From JAQUTK01 sp963677415 (GTDB lineage Bacteria; Bacteroidota; Bacteroidia; Bacteroidales; JAQUTK01), in assembly GCA_963677415.2 (NCBI GenBank), contig CAXXFJ010000040.1:62001-126000 (forward strand): a stretch of DNA of 64,000 nucleotides. The letters are read 5' to 3'. The stretch's first letter is position 1. Every line of letters begins with the position of its first letter. Positions 44,428-52,878 of this stretch are shown piece after piece. Both the position numbers and the translations under genes were made by a program. The notes under the pieces are model-generated. The model worked only from the letters and a program-made list of their open reading frames with translations, had not been told where the DNA came from and did not search any database.

Positions 44428-46332
44428 CTATTTCAACTCAATAGAATAGGAGTAAGTTCCTTGCTTCTTCATTCCTTTTGCCTGAAGGGATATACGAAAT
44501 ATTTCCTTTCCCCACACTGAAGAGAGTCGACTATCATCGTGCACTACTGATTCGAAAGAAGCGGTGAACTCCTTCGCATCATTCTTCAATATAACCGTTT
44601 GCTTTCCGGCCAGAAGTATGATCTTCCCGGCTGTGGATACATCCGGCTTTTGCCAGGTCATGAAATGAATTACATTAGGTTGTAGAAGTACCTTCAGATT
44701 AAACGATTCTTTTATCTGCAACCCCTTCTTTCCTAATGTGTATGAACGCTCCCACGAGTTAATCCCAGACTCTTTCGGATAAGCTCCGGCAATATTAGTG
44801 GAGAAAATCTTCTTAGAAGAGCTGAAACGTGTATTACTTGCCTTGTATTGCGCTCCATCCTTTTGGGAGAAACCATTGATCTGAGGCAGGTTGTGGTAAT
44901 CACTCTGCATCGTCCAGATGGTATAGCGTTCGGAAGAGAATGTCTGACGGGTGTAAGTACCTACCCCTGCATCAATAAATACAGGAATTGTATCAACATA
45001 CAAAGAGAAAGTGCCCAGATCATTGTGATTATGACTTTCCGCGTTAAAGCCTCCTTTGGCAGCCAGCATAAAATGACCTTCCCGCATGTAGCACACCTCC
45101 GTTTCCGGATACCAGGAGTAGGGTGCTTTGGAGAGTTCTCTACTTGTTTGGATGAGCTCGTCTCTGTATTGCATCGTCTTAAAGATACGGAAAATATCCC
45201 GCCCATTCATGGCTGGAACCTTTCCTTGCGCAAGATAAGCTGCAAAAGACATCATTTCCTGACTGCCTACCGCTTTTCCGTAACGGAATATCAACGGAGG
45301 ATCACCACCGCCTTGAGCAGAAGCATCAGCAAAGTTAACCGCCCATCCATTACCTACATACGAGCGAGCGATAAACTCACCCATATTACGGATCATCGCA
45401 TTGTCAAAGATTGAAATCTTACCACCGGTCACCTCACTTAGTAACTGAAGATAGTCAAACATCTTGCCGGCTGCATGTCCCCAATAGCTTGTTCCTTCCT
45501 CACAAGCACCATCTTCATGATTGTAATTGATAAAATGATCCACAGAAACCATTGAACGATATACTGCACGTGCTAATTTATCCGGATCATTTTCCAGCAA
45601 CATATAACTCTCCAGCACATTAAAGTTACACCACACGTTCCAGTTATTCGTACCCTTCAACCACCAGAAGGTATCATTGTTCACATACGGATCAAGTATC
45701 CGTTTTTGAAGTTCAGAACGTAAACGTTCGGCAATCAGCGGAGTGACCTTATCAAACTCTGGTTTCATATAATAGAAAATCCAGGAGAAGGCAGATCCCA
45801 TATCGCCGGAAGTCAGTTCGATGATCTGCTCTTTATAGTCCGGCAGCGAACTCTTATCTTTCTGAATACCAAGATGGGCAGAGAGAGCCCAGGAAGTCAT
45901 TTCACAATAGAAGAACGTGCCGTTAATCAGTTGTGGGATGAAACGCCCCTTTCCTTCTGCCAGTTCGGCGAGAAAGAGATCTGTTATCGCTTTATTATTA
46001 TCTTCAAACGGGTTTTCCATCACCTTGCGCGAACCACTTTTTGCAAACTCCAGATAATCCGTAGCTTTGATAACTTTCCACGAATAGGAAAGCCGTGATT
46101 CTCCCCGACTGATATAAAGATCCTTGGAGGAACCGAAAAGTGCGTCCCACCCTTCACGGTCGCTATAAGCAGGATAACTCACCCACTTTTGATTCATGAC
46201 AAGCACTTCCTTCAAACGGTTGACGTCGGCTTCTTTCTGAAGCAGATCACGTTGGCTATATGCCAAAGATGGCCCTGCTATTCCTAAGAATAACAAGACC
46301 ATCCATAAATTACTTATGATGTTTCTCATCAA
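44428..46332 (-). CDS. Heparinase II/III family polysaccharide lyase-like protein, exported
   Basis: The 634-residue protein has a signal peptide (1-24). An alpha/alpha-toroid-like helical N-terminal part (about 30-390; WWLKGTNNWNVWCNFNV, NHEDGACEEGTSYW) precedes a beta-sandwich C-terminal heparinase II/III domain with NAESHNHNDLGTF near 429 and VFIDAGVGTYTRQ. In characterised family members Tyr and His residues of these segments cleave uronic-acid-containing glycans by beta-elimination. The substrate here (heparan, alginate or other) is unknown. The start lies 14 bases after the acyl-CoA synthetase stop. An ATG one codon further in (46329) is equally possible. Confidence 0.85.
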   Translation of the reverse strand: MMRNIISNLWMVLLFLGIAGPSLAYSQRDLLQKEADVNRLKEVLVMNQKWVSYPAYSDREGWDALFGSSKDLYISRGESRLSYSWKVIKATDYLEFAKSGSRKVMENPFEDNNKAITDLFLAELAEGKGRFIPQLINGTFFYCEMTSWALSAHLGIQKDKSSLPDYKEQIIELTSGDMGSAFSWIFYYMKPEFDKVTPLIAERLRSELQKRILDPYVNNDTFWWLKGTNNWNVWCNFNVLESYMLLENDPDKLARAVYRSMVSVDHFINYNHEDGACEEGTSYWGHAAGKMFDYLQLLSEVTGGKISIFDNAMIRNMGEFIARSYVGNGWAVNFADASAQGGGDPPLIFRYGKAVGSQEMMSFAAYLAQGKVPAMNGRDIFRIFKTMQYRDELIQTSRELSKAPYSWYPETEVCYMREGHFMLAAKGGFNAESHNHNDLGTFSLYVDTIPVFIDAGVGTYTRQTFSSERYTIWTMQSDYHNLPQINGFSQKDGAQYKASNTRFSSSKKIFSTNIAGAYPKESGINSWERSYTLGKKGLQIKESFNLKVLLQPNVIHFMTWQKPDVSTAGKIILLAGKQTVILKNDAKEFTASFESVVHDDSRLSSVWGKEIFRISLQAKGMKKQGTYSYSIELK

Positions 46333-46346
46333 TTGTTCCTCCTTTA

Positions 46347-47996
46347 TTATATCACCTCAACACCTTGTTGTTTACAAAGTTCAAGACTCATTTCTCTCAA
46401 TTTATATTTTTGGATCTTACCACTTCCGGTCATCGGAAAGTTTTCCAGAAAGAAGACATACTTTGGAATCTTGTGTCGAGAGATTTTCCCTTTACAAAAT
46501 TCACGTACATCCTCCGTACACATATCTACATCTTTATGAAGAATAATAAAAGCCCCAACCTCTTCCCCATATTTTGTGGAAGGTACAGCAGCCACCTGCA
46601 CATCTTTAACTCCTGGCATATGATACAGAAACTCTTCAATCTCACGGGGGTAAACATTTTCACCTCCACGGATGATCATGTCTTTAATACGTCCTGTTAT
46701 CGTATAGTTTCCTTTTTCATCTTTCACGCCAAGATCACCTGAATGCAAATAGCCATTCTTGTCTATAATCTCTTTTGTGGCTGCCTCATTTTTGTAATAA
46801 CCCTTCATCAGGTTATATCCACGGCAACACATCTCGCCAATCACACCCGTCGGACATTCCTCCAGGGTCTCCGGATTGATTACTGCCACTTCTGTAAACT
46901 CATAGTCATAGCCCACCGTGTTGCAACGTTCCTCAAACGACTGATCAAGACGGGTTTGTGTCATGCCCGGAGCAGTCTCTGTCAGTCCATACACACTGGT
47001 AACATGCATATGCATCTTCTCTTGTACCCGGCGCATCACTTCTATCGGACAAAGAGCTCCGGCCATAATCCCGGTGCGCAGACTTGTCAGGTCAAACATA
47101 TCAAACATCGGATGGTTCAACTCAGAAATAAACATCGTTGGCACTCCATAAACAGCAGTACATCGCTCTTTATGAATGGACGCGAGTGTGATAAGGGGAT
47201 CAAAACGCTCTACCACAACTTGCGCACAACCATGAGTCAGACAGTTCATCGTAGCCAGCACAACACCAAAACAATGGAACAAAGGCACACATACACAGAG
47301 TTTATCCTCACTCGTAAACTTCATATGCTCACCTGTAAGATACCCGTTATTAGCAATATTGTGGTGTGATAACATGACTCCTTTCGGAAAGCCTGTTGTT
47401 CCTGAAGTGTACTGCATATTGACCACATCATGACAATTCACTTGTTTCTTCAAATCGTCCAGTTGTTTATCCGGAGTATGCGAACCAAGCAGCAAAATCT
47501 CAGACGTATTGTACATTCCTCTGTACTTTTCCTGACCGATAAAGATGACATTGCGCATATTAGGAAAACGTTCGCTCTTGAGATGTCCTCGCTGACAAGT
47601 CTTCAACTCAGGAAGTATCGCATAGGTCATCTCCACATAATCGCTGTCATAAGTACCATTTGTAATCAGCAACGTGTGCATATCCGAGTTATCCGTCAGA
47701 TACTCCAGTTCATTCTGTTTGTAATTTGTATTTACGGTCACATAGATAGCACCTATCTTTGCGCATGCATATAAATAGGTCAACCAGTCCGGCACATTCT
47801 GTGCCCAGATGCCAACATGTGATCCACGAGTCACACCAATAGAAATCAATCCCTTGGCTGCATCATTCACACGTTCATCAAACTCTTTCCAGGTATAACG
47901 CAGATTCCTGTCTGAATAGACAATATATTCTTTATCAGGAGTGGTATTCGCCCAATGTTCAAGCCAGTCTCCAAGTGTTCTGTCAAATAGTTGCAT
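46347..47996 (-). CDS. AMP-binding acyl-CoA synthetase
   Basis: The start chosen is the ATG giving MQLFDRTLGDWLEHW; a GTG two codons earlier is possible. The 549-residue enzyme of the ANL superfamily joins a carboxylic acid to CoA through an acyl-adenylate. The P-loop motif is YTSGTTGFPKGV (about 200-212). VYGLTETAPGMTQTR, HSGDLGVKDEKGNY and MTGSGKIQKYK (catalytic Lys near the C terminus) are intact. It begins 11 bases after an XRE-cupin gene, a pairing seen in other Bacteroidota, so that protein probably regulates it. The substrate is probably a medium- or long-chain fatty acid. Confidence 0.92.
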   Translation of the reverse strand: MQLFDRTLGDWLEHWANTTPDKEYIVYSDRNLRYTWKEFDERVNDAAKGLISIGVTRGSHVGIWAQNVPDWLTYLYACAKIGAIYVTVNTNYKQNELEYLTDNSDMHTLLITNGTYDSDYVEMTYAILPELKTCQRGHLKSERFPNMRNVIFIGQEKYRGMYNTSEILLLGSHTPDKQLDDLKKQVNCHDVVNMQYTSGTTGFPKGVMLSHHNIANNGYLTGEHMKFTSEDKLCVCVPLFHCFGVVLATMNCLTHGCAQVVVERFDPLITLASIHKERCTAVYGVPTMFISELNHPMFDMFDLTSLRTGIMAGALCPIEVMRRVQEKMHMHVTSVYGLTETAPGMTQTRLDQSFEERCNTVGYDYEFTEVAVINPETLEECPTGVIGEMCCRGYNLMKGYYKNEAATKEIIDKNGYLHSGDLGVKDEKGNYTITGRIKDMIIRGGENVYPREIEEFLYHMPGVKDVQVAAVPSTKYGEEVGAFIILHKDVDMCTEDVREFCKGKISRHKIPKYVFFLENFPMTGSGKIQKYKLREMSLELCKQQGVEVI

Positions 47997-48007
47997 AACC
48001 ACTCAGA

Positions 48008-48574
48008 TTAAATTGGAGTGTAAACTACGGCAAGAATACGAGCAGTGGAAGTATCGGCAGCATGCACATGATGAGCAACGATTGAATCATAATAGATGCT
48101 GTCGCCAGCTTCAAGCGCATAGTTGTCTTTCCCATAGTTCACCTCAACTTTTCCTTCCAGCACATAAATGAATTCTTCTCCTTCATGAGAAGACAGATTG
48201 AATTCCGAAGCTCCCGTTGGATCAACCTGAATAACAAAAGGCTCCATGTGACGGTCTGTCTTAGTAGCAGCCAATGAATGATAGCCCATGCTTTTGCTCT
48301 CATTCTCGGTGTTGTTCGTAAAACGTATGGTTTGCTGACTATTTCCCTGACGGCAAATTACCGGTCCAAAGTTTTCCTGATCATCCAGGAAAGTCCCTAG
48401 ACGGACGCCTAATGTGCGGGCAATCTTGATAAGAGGGGTTAGTGAAGGCAGCAAATTAGTGTCTTCTATTGATTCTATTTGTTTTACTGATAAGCCACTA
48501 CGTTGTGCAACCTCTTCGCGAGAGATTTTCTGCAACTCACGTACAGACTTAATCTTTTCTCCTACGTTTTTCAT
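48008..48574 (-). CDS. XRE-family regulator with C-terminal cupin domain
   Basis: The 188-residue protein has an N-terminal helix-turn-helix of XRE type (about 8-62, SREEVAQRSGLSVKQIESIE) and a C-terminal cupin_2 domain (about 110-185, HEGEEFIYVLEGKVEVNYG, then DSIYYDSIVAHHVHA with metal-type His residues). Such proteins sense a small ligand and control the neighbouring gene. The acyl-CoA synthetase starts 11 bases after its stop, so an acyl or carboxylate signal is a fair guess. A TATTTTTG -7 box lies upstream. Confidence 0.9.
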   Translation of the reverse strand: MKNVGEKIKSVRELQKISREEVAQRSGLSVKQIESIEDTNLLPSLTPLIKIARTLGVRLGTFLDDQENFGPVICRQGNSQQTIRFTNNTENESKSMGYHSLAATKTDRHMEPFVIQVDPTGASEFNLSSHEGEEFIYVLEGKVEVNYGKDNYALEAGDSIYYDSIVAHHVHAADTSTARILAVVYTPI

Positions 48575-48644
48575 ACAAACGATTCCTTAAGTTTTAAAAT
48601 ATTTATATTCAATTCCATTCGTATATAATAGAAAGAATTGATCG

Positions 48645-48652
48645 CAAAAATA
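48645..48652 (-). promoter_or_regulatory. Possible -7 box of the XRE-cupin operon
   Basis: The minus strand reads TATTTTTG, 70 bases before the start. A GTTG at 48671-48674 is a candidate -33 at 18-base spacing. Confidence 0.4.
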
Positions 48653-48859
48653 CTAAAATCTTTCAGATAACAACAACTAAATATAAATGTATGTAGCTTT
48701 TTGGACTCGATTTATTATAAATCGAAACCATTCACATTCAATTAGACTTGCTCACTCTCATTTTGCATCTATTTGTGCAGCTATCGGGCACTTTTATTAC
48801 ATTGCGGTATTGTGATGGAGGGGGCTTTTTTCTTCAGATTCAATGGTTGTCTAAAGAGT

Positions 48860-48882
48860 AAAATCGGTGTTTTAGGACAATT
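48860..48882. repeat. 23-base direct repeat, copy 1
   Basis: This is identical to 49154-49176; the repeat begins AAAATCGGTGTTTTAGGACA. The copies start 294 bases apart. Confidence 0.8.
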
Positions 48883-49153
48883 AGGTCTTTAATGATGAAG
48901 GTGCTGGTCGGACCGAATTGGAAGTCAAAAGACCAATATCTGTCACTTTAGAATATTTTAGATTTTACTACACTACTGATATACAAATGGTTATACTTTT
49001 AAAAAATGCATCCGTATGCGTGGGAAATTTCAACCTGAAGAAATGTTTATTGCATAGGCATCCCTTTGGAAAAACTACCTGATGTCTTTAGAAAAACTAT
49101 TAGAAGAAATCCGACTCTTTTCAGTTCTCTTTTTTCGATGTTTACGGATTTTC

Positions 49154-49176
49154 AAAATCGGTGTTTTAGGACAATT
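49154..49176. repeat. 23-base direct repeat, copy 2
   Basis: This is identical to 48860-48882, while the flanks on both sides differ from those of copy 1. Confidence 0.8.
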
Positions 49177-49299
49177 CGGGATAGTCTCAGACACAACGTA
49201 TCATTATTGAACTTCGCGCAATGAATAAAGATAATATCTTGTATTACCCTTACTAAATAGTATTGAGCCAAGCAATTGACTCGTTTTGTAGAGCAAAAG

Positions 49300-49330
49300 A
49301 ATGGCTCTCCTTTTGAGAGAGCCTCTTCTT
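49300..49330 (-). terminator. Terminator of rubrerythrin
   Basis: GGCTCTC pairs with GAGAGCC around a short loop, just after the rubrerythrin stop. On the minus strand ATTCTTTT follows the stem. Confidence 0.6.
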
Positions 49331-49336
49331 CTTTTA

Positions 49337-49915
49337 TTAATAGTTCTCAGCTTTCACCTCGAAATGAGCCTGCGGGTGCAAACATGCCGGACATTTCTCC
49401 GGAGCTTTCTTACCTACATGAATGTATCCACAAACGCGGCAAATCCACACGACCTCATCTTCTTTGGCAAAAACCGAAGCCGTTTCGATGTTCTTCACAA
49501 AAGCACGGTAACGTGCATCATGTGCCTTTTCTGCAACAGCAATTTTACGATACATCATTGCAATCTCTGGAAATCCTTCTTTCTCTGCTGTATCAGCAAA
49601 AGAAGGATAAAGCACAGACCACTCTTCATATTCACCGGCAGCTGCAGCCTGCAAATTATCAAGGGTGCGGCCAATCACTCCTGAAGGAAAAGTGGCTGTT
49701 ATCTCAGTAGTTCCACCTTCCATAAACTTAAACATCCGCTTGGCATGTGCTTTTTCCTGATCTGCTGTTTCAAGAAAGATAGCAGCAATCTGCTCAAATC
49801 CTTCTTTCTTTGCCGCACTTGCGAAATACGTATAGCGCATACGTGCCTGACATTCTCCGGCAAAAGAGAGCATCAGATTCTTTTCTGTCTGTGAGCCTTT
49901 GATAGTTTTAGTCAT
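49337..49915 (-). CDS. rbr: Rubrerythrin
   Basis: The 192-residue protein has an N-terminal ferritin-like diiron domain with the Glu/ExxH ligands (FAGECQARMRY, TADQEKAHAKR, AVAEKAHDARY) and a C-terminal rubredoxin domain with two CxxC pairs (CRVCGY and CPAC). Rubrerythrins reduce hydrogen peroxide with electrons from NADH carriers and protect anaerobes from oxygen. Length and motifs are normal. A good promoter lies upstream. It is a single gene. Confidence 0.96.
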   Translation of the reverse strand: MTKTIKGSQTEKNLMLSFAGECQARMRYTYFASAAKKEGFEQIAAIFLETADQEKAHAKRMFKFMEGGTTEITATFPSGVIGRTLDNLQAAAAGEYEEWSVLYPSFADTAEKEGFPEIAMMYRKIAVAEKAHDARYRAFVKNIETASVFAKEDEVVWICRVCGYIHVGKKAPEKCPACLHPQAHFEVKAENY

Positions 49916-49956
49916 CTCGTTATTATTATTAAGTTAGGTAATAATCAGTTCAATTG

Positions 49957-49988
49957 CAAATATACTCATTTCAACGAATAAATGCAAC
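49957..49988 (-). promoter_or_regulatory. Promoter of rubrerythrin
   Basis: On the minus strand GTTG (49985-49988), 20 bases, then TATATTTG (49957-49964). The start codon lies 41 bases downstream. Confidence 0.55.
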
Positions 49989-49999
49989 AGCAGAACTAC

Positions 50000-50197
50000 T
50001 CATGAATAATTAAATATGTTGTAAGATTCTCCATAATTCTTTATTACTGTGGAAAATTGGTGAATCAACGTATCTGAGAACAGAAACTTGCCTTTTGCAT
50101 CTTTTACTGTGAAATCTTTGAATTCTTCCGTTGACAGGAAACTCTTATTGGCAAGTAAAGTAAAAATATGATTTGTAGTATTTATAATAAATATGTT
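50000..50197 (-). pseudogene. Open frame without a start codon, probable gene remnant
   Basis: The minus strand is open for 65 codons and ends in TGA (50000-50002). The translation looks like real protein: the core TEEFKDFTVKDAKGKFLF is followed by SDTLIHQFSTVIKNYGE. There is no ATG, GTG or TTG start in the usable part, and a stop lies just upstream (50198-50200). It is probably the C-terminal end of a gene whose 5' part was lost, perhaps when the sulP promoter region came to lie here. The family was not recognised. Confidence 0.4.
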
Positions 50198-50226
50198 TTA
50201 GAACATGTGTATAATTGAAAAAGAAG

Positions 50227-50234
50227 TACCTTTG
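50227..50234 (+). promoter_or_regulatory. Probable -7 box of sulP
   Basis: TACCTTTG fits TAnnTTTG and lies 53 bases before the start. Confidence 0.5.
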
Positions 50235-50287
50235 CGCCGAATTTCAGACATATAGAAAAGTAGAAATCAACTAACATTCTTTTAGCA

Positions 50288-51961
50288 ATGAACGTTTTTC
50301 AATTTAAACCGGCTCTCTTCTCTTCCTTGAAGGATTATTCTAAAGAGAAATTCTTTGCAGATCTGATGGCAGGTATCATTGTGGGTATTGTAGCCCTTCC
50401 ATTAGCCATCGCCTTTGGTATTGCCTCAGGAGTTTCGCCACAACAAGGTTTAATCACCGCTGTTATAGCAGGCTTTATTATCTCTTTCTTTGGTGGCAGT
50501 AAAGTTCAGATTGGTGGACCAACCGGAGCATTTATTGTCATTGTTTATGGCATTATACAGCAATATGGAGAGAAAGGTCTGATTATTGCAACACTGATGG
50601 CCGGCGTATTATTAATTTTATTGGGAGTATTTAAACTCGGTACGATTATCAAATTCATTCCTTACCCTATTATAGTCGGCTTTACCAGCGGTATTGCTTT
50701 GACAATCTTTGCCACACAGATAAAAGACCTTCTGGGATTACAAATGGAAAGTGTCCCTGCTGACTTTATAAGTAAATGGGGGGCCTATGCTCAAAATATC
50801 ACGACTATCGATCTTCCTTCTGTCTTTGTGGGGATCGGCACAATTGTTATTATTGCATTCACCCCAAAGTATTCGAAAAAAATACCGGGATCTTTGGTCG
50901 CAATTGTATTGATGACCGTACTCGTCTACATTTTAAAAACATTTACCGGCATCACTTCCATTGAAACAATTGGAGATCGTTATACTATTCAAGCTTCATT
51001 ACCTCAAGCGCAGGTACCTGATATCAGTTGGATCGTAATCAAAGGATTGATTCCTGCTGCATTTACAATTGCCATCTTAGGAGCCATCGAATCTCTCCTC
51101 TCAGCAACAGTGGCAGATGGTGTGATTGGGAAAAAGCACAATTCTAATCAAGAGTTGATTGGTCAGGGAATAGCCAATCTGATCACTCCACTGTTTGGTG
51201 GACTTCCTGCAACAGGGGCAATTGCCAGAACAATGACAAACATCAATAATGGAGGACGCACACCTGTTGCCGGTATCATTCATGCAATTGTACTACTCTT
51301 GATTATGCTTTGCCTGGGTTCATTGACCAGTCTGATTCCCATGTCCTGTCTGGCAGGTGTACTTGTCATTGTATCTTACAACATGAGTGAATGGCGCACA
51401 TTCCGATCATTGATGAAGAGTCCGAAATCGGATATTTCCGTCTTACTGACTACCTTTATTCTAACTGTAATATTTGACCTTACAATTGCGATTGAGTTCG
51501 GATTGATATTGGCTAGTTTATTATTCATGCGACGTGTTGCAGAGACTACAAACATCTCTGTGGCTACAGAAGAGATCAATCTCAATGAGGAAAGTGATGC
51601 CACAATCAACCAGGAAAGACTGATTATTCCCAATGGGGTTGAAGTGTATGAGATTGACGGGCCTTATTTCTTTGGTATAGCCAATAAATTTGAAGACCAG
51701 ATGGCTCAGATGGGTGATAAACCAAAAGTTCGAATCATCCGTATGAGAAAAGTTCCTTTCATCGATTCTACCGGGATTCATAACCTTGCCAGCCTCTGCC
51801 GCATGGCTAAGAAAGAGAAAATACGGATTGTACTTTCAGGGGTAAATCCAAATGTGCATCTTGTGCTCGAAAAAGCTGGTTTCTATGACCTGCTTGGAAA
51901 AGAAAATATCTGCGACAATATTGATGATGCACTCATTAAAGCAAAGAGTATAGTTGACTAA
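50288..51961 (+). CDS. SulP-family anion transporter with STAS domain
   Basis: The 557-residue inner-membrane protein has the SulP/SLC26 transporter part with ten or more helices (about 20-430; GPTGAFIVIVYG, and GGLPATGAIARTMTNINNGG, the conserved substrate-site segment) and a C-terminal STAS domain (about 445-555, PFIDSTGIHNL). Bacterial members carry sulfate, bicarbonate or C4-dicarboxylates. No carbonic anhydrase gene lies next to it, so the substrate is open. It has its own promoter and a strong terminator. Confidence 0.93.
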   Translation: MNVFQFKPALFSSLKDYSKEKFFADLMAGIIVGIVALPLAIAFGIASGVSPQQGLITAVIAGFIISFFGGSKVQIGGPTGAFIVIVYGIIQQYGEKGLIIATLMAGVLLILLGVFKLGTIIKFIPYPIIVGFTSGIALTIFATQIKDLLGLQMESVPADFISKWGAYAQNITTIDLPSVFVGIGTIVIIAFTPKYSKKIPGSLVAIVLMTVLVYILKTFTGITSIETIGDRYTIQASLPQAQVPDISWIVIKGLIPAAFTIAILGAIESLLSATVADGVIGKKHNSNQELIGQGIANLITPLFGGLPATGAIARTMTNINNGGRTPVAGIIHAIVLLLIMLCLGSLTSLIPMSCLAGVLVIVSYNMSEWRTFRSLMKSPKSDISVLLTTFILTVIFDLTIAIEFGLILASLLFMRRVAETTNISVATEEINLNEESDATINQERLIIPNGVEVYEIDGPYFFGIANKFEDQMAQMGDKPKVRIIRMRKVPFIDSTGIHNLASLCRMAKKEKIRIVLSGVNPNVHLVLEKAGFYDLLGKENICDNIDDALIKAKSIVD

Positions 51962-51974
51962 CTCTAACAAACAT

Positions 51975-52007
51975 AAAAGCGACTCTCCTTCCCGGAGAGT
52001 CGCTTTT
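51975..52007 (+). terminator. Terminator of sulP
   Basis: A perfect 14-bp stem (51975-51988 with 51994-52007) with loop TTCCC ends in four Ts. It is symmetrical enough to work in both directions for the converging radical SAM gene. Confidence 0.85.
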
Positions 52008-52058
52008 ATGTTTATCTGAACTTAAGGATTCAAGAATGAATGGAGCGCTCCTATCTAT

Positions 52059-52835
52059 TTAGCCCGCTACAGAAGTCTTAAACCCTAGCAATTTGACTTT
52101 CTTAGCAATTTCTTTCAATTCTGCAAGTGGAACTTTCACAAGGTTCTTTTCAGGTGTTTCACGATCAATGGTATAAATCATAACAGAAGCAGGCTTTATC
52201 TCTTCCAAGGCATTAAGCCAGTCAGCTATTTCCAGAGGGGTCGTATTATCAATCGTCTTTCCATGATGAATGCCTCTAACAAACAGAGTTTGAATGATCA
52301 GTTTTCCATTAAACTTCTTATAGGATGCAATGGTATCATGAACTGAGAAGGTGCGTAGATTAGGAGAATCGAGTCTGCGAACTGTCTCTTGAATTGCTGA
52401 ATCAAGTTTCAGAATATTATCATCCACTTTATTTAAAGCATTAAATACAGACTCCTTTTTCACAAGAGTACCATTCGAAAGAACGCATATTCTTGCTTTC
52501 GGAAAGTATTTGTCGCGCAAAACAAGAGTATCATCAATGATCTCTGCAAATAATGGATGTAAAGTTGGTTCGCCATTCCCTGCAAAAGTGATAACATCTG
52601 GAGCAGTTCCTGTTTCTTTCATCTCTACCAACTTGGTTTCCAGTGCTTGTAACACTTCATTTCTGGAAGGCATACCAGTCTTCCCTTTTCCGCGACTATT
52701 ATATCCACATTCACAATAGACACAGTCAAAAGAACAAAGTTTACCGTCTCTTGGCAAGAGGTTAATACCCAATGATACACCTAAACGACGGCTTTGAATG
52801 GGTCCGAATACGATTTCGTTAAATAAAAAAGACAT
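52059..52835 (-). CDS. Radical SAM protein (COG0731-like)
   Basis: The 258-residue protein begins FGPIQSRRLGVSLGINLLP, then the 4Fe-4S motif CSFDCVYCECGY (CxxxCxxC, about residues 33-40), and FAGNGEPTLHP, the SAM-binding GNGEPT segment. It is like the COG0731 wyosine-type radical SAM proteins but lacks the longer C-terminal part of TYW1. Its substrate is not known. It is a single gene with a possible TATTTTTG -7 box (52862-52869). Confidence 0.87.
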   Translation of the reverse strand: MSFLFNEIVFGPIQSRRLGVSLGINLLPRDGKLCSFDCVYCECGYNSRGKGKTGMPSRNEVLQALETKLVEMKETGTAPDVITFAGNGEPTLHPLFAEIIDDTLVLRDKYFPKARICVLSNGTLVKKESVFNALNKVDDNILKLDSAIQETVRRLDSPNLRTFSVHDTIASYKKFNGKLIIQTLFVRGIHHGKTIDNTTPLEIADWLNALEEIKPASVMIYTIDRETPEKNLVKVPLAELKEIAKKVKLLGFKTSVAG

Positions 52836-52861
52836 GGTCGGTCAAATAATAGTTTGTACAA

Positions 52862-52869
52862 CAAAAATA
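52862..52869 (-). promoter_or_regulatory. Possible -7 box of the radical SAM gene
   Basis: The minus strand reads TATTTTTG, 26 bases before the start. Confidence 0.4.
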
Positions 52870-52878
52870 CTCTTTATT

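Larger units (their letters stand above)
48575..49336. other. 762-base gene-poor region with direct repeats
   Basis: The region holds the XRE-cupin promoter, two copies of a 23-base direct repeat (48860 and 49154) and the rubrerythrin terminator. A plus-strand frame between the repeats (48885-49082) is open for 66 codons including the stop, but lacks a good start and is not recognised. Confidence 0.5.
49916..50287. other. Intergenic region between rubrerythrin and sulP
   Basis: The region contains the rubrerythrin promoter, the start-less frame at 50000-50197 and the sulP -7 box. Confidence 0.5.

Noticed and set aside
46743..47369. 208-codon plus-strand frame
   Set aside because: It is antisense to the acyl-CoA synthetase and rich in His, Thr and Arg as expected for a shadow.
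48575..49336. tRNA or small RNA gene in the gene-poor region
   Set aside because: No cloverleaf, T-loop motif or CCA end could be found by eye; the T-rich hairpin at its end belongs to rubrerythrin.
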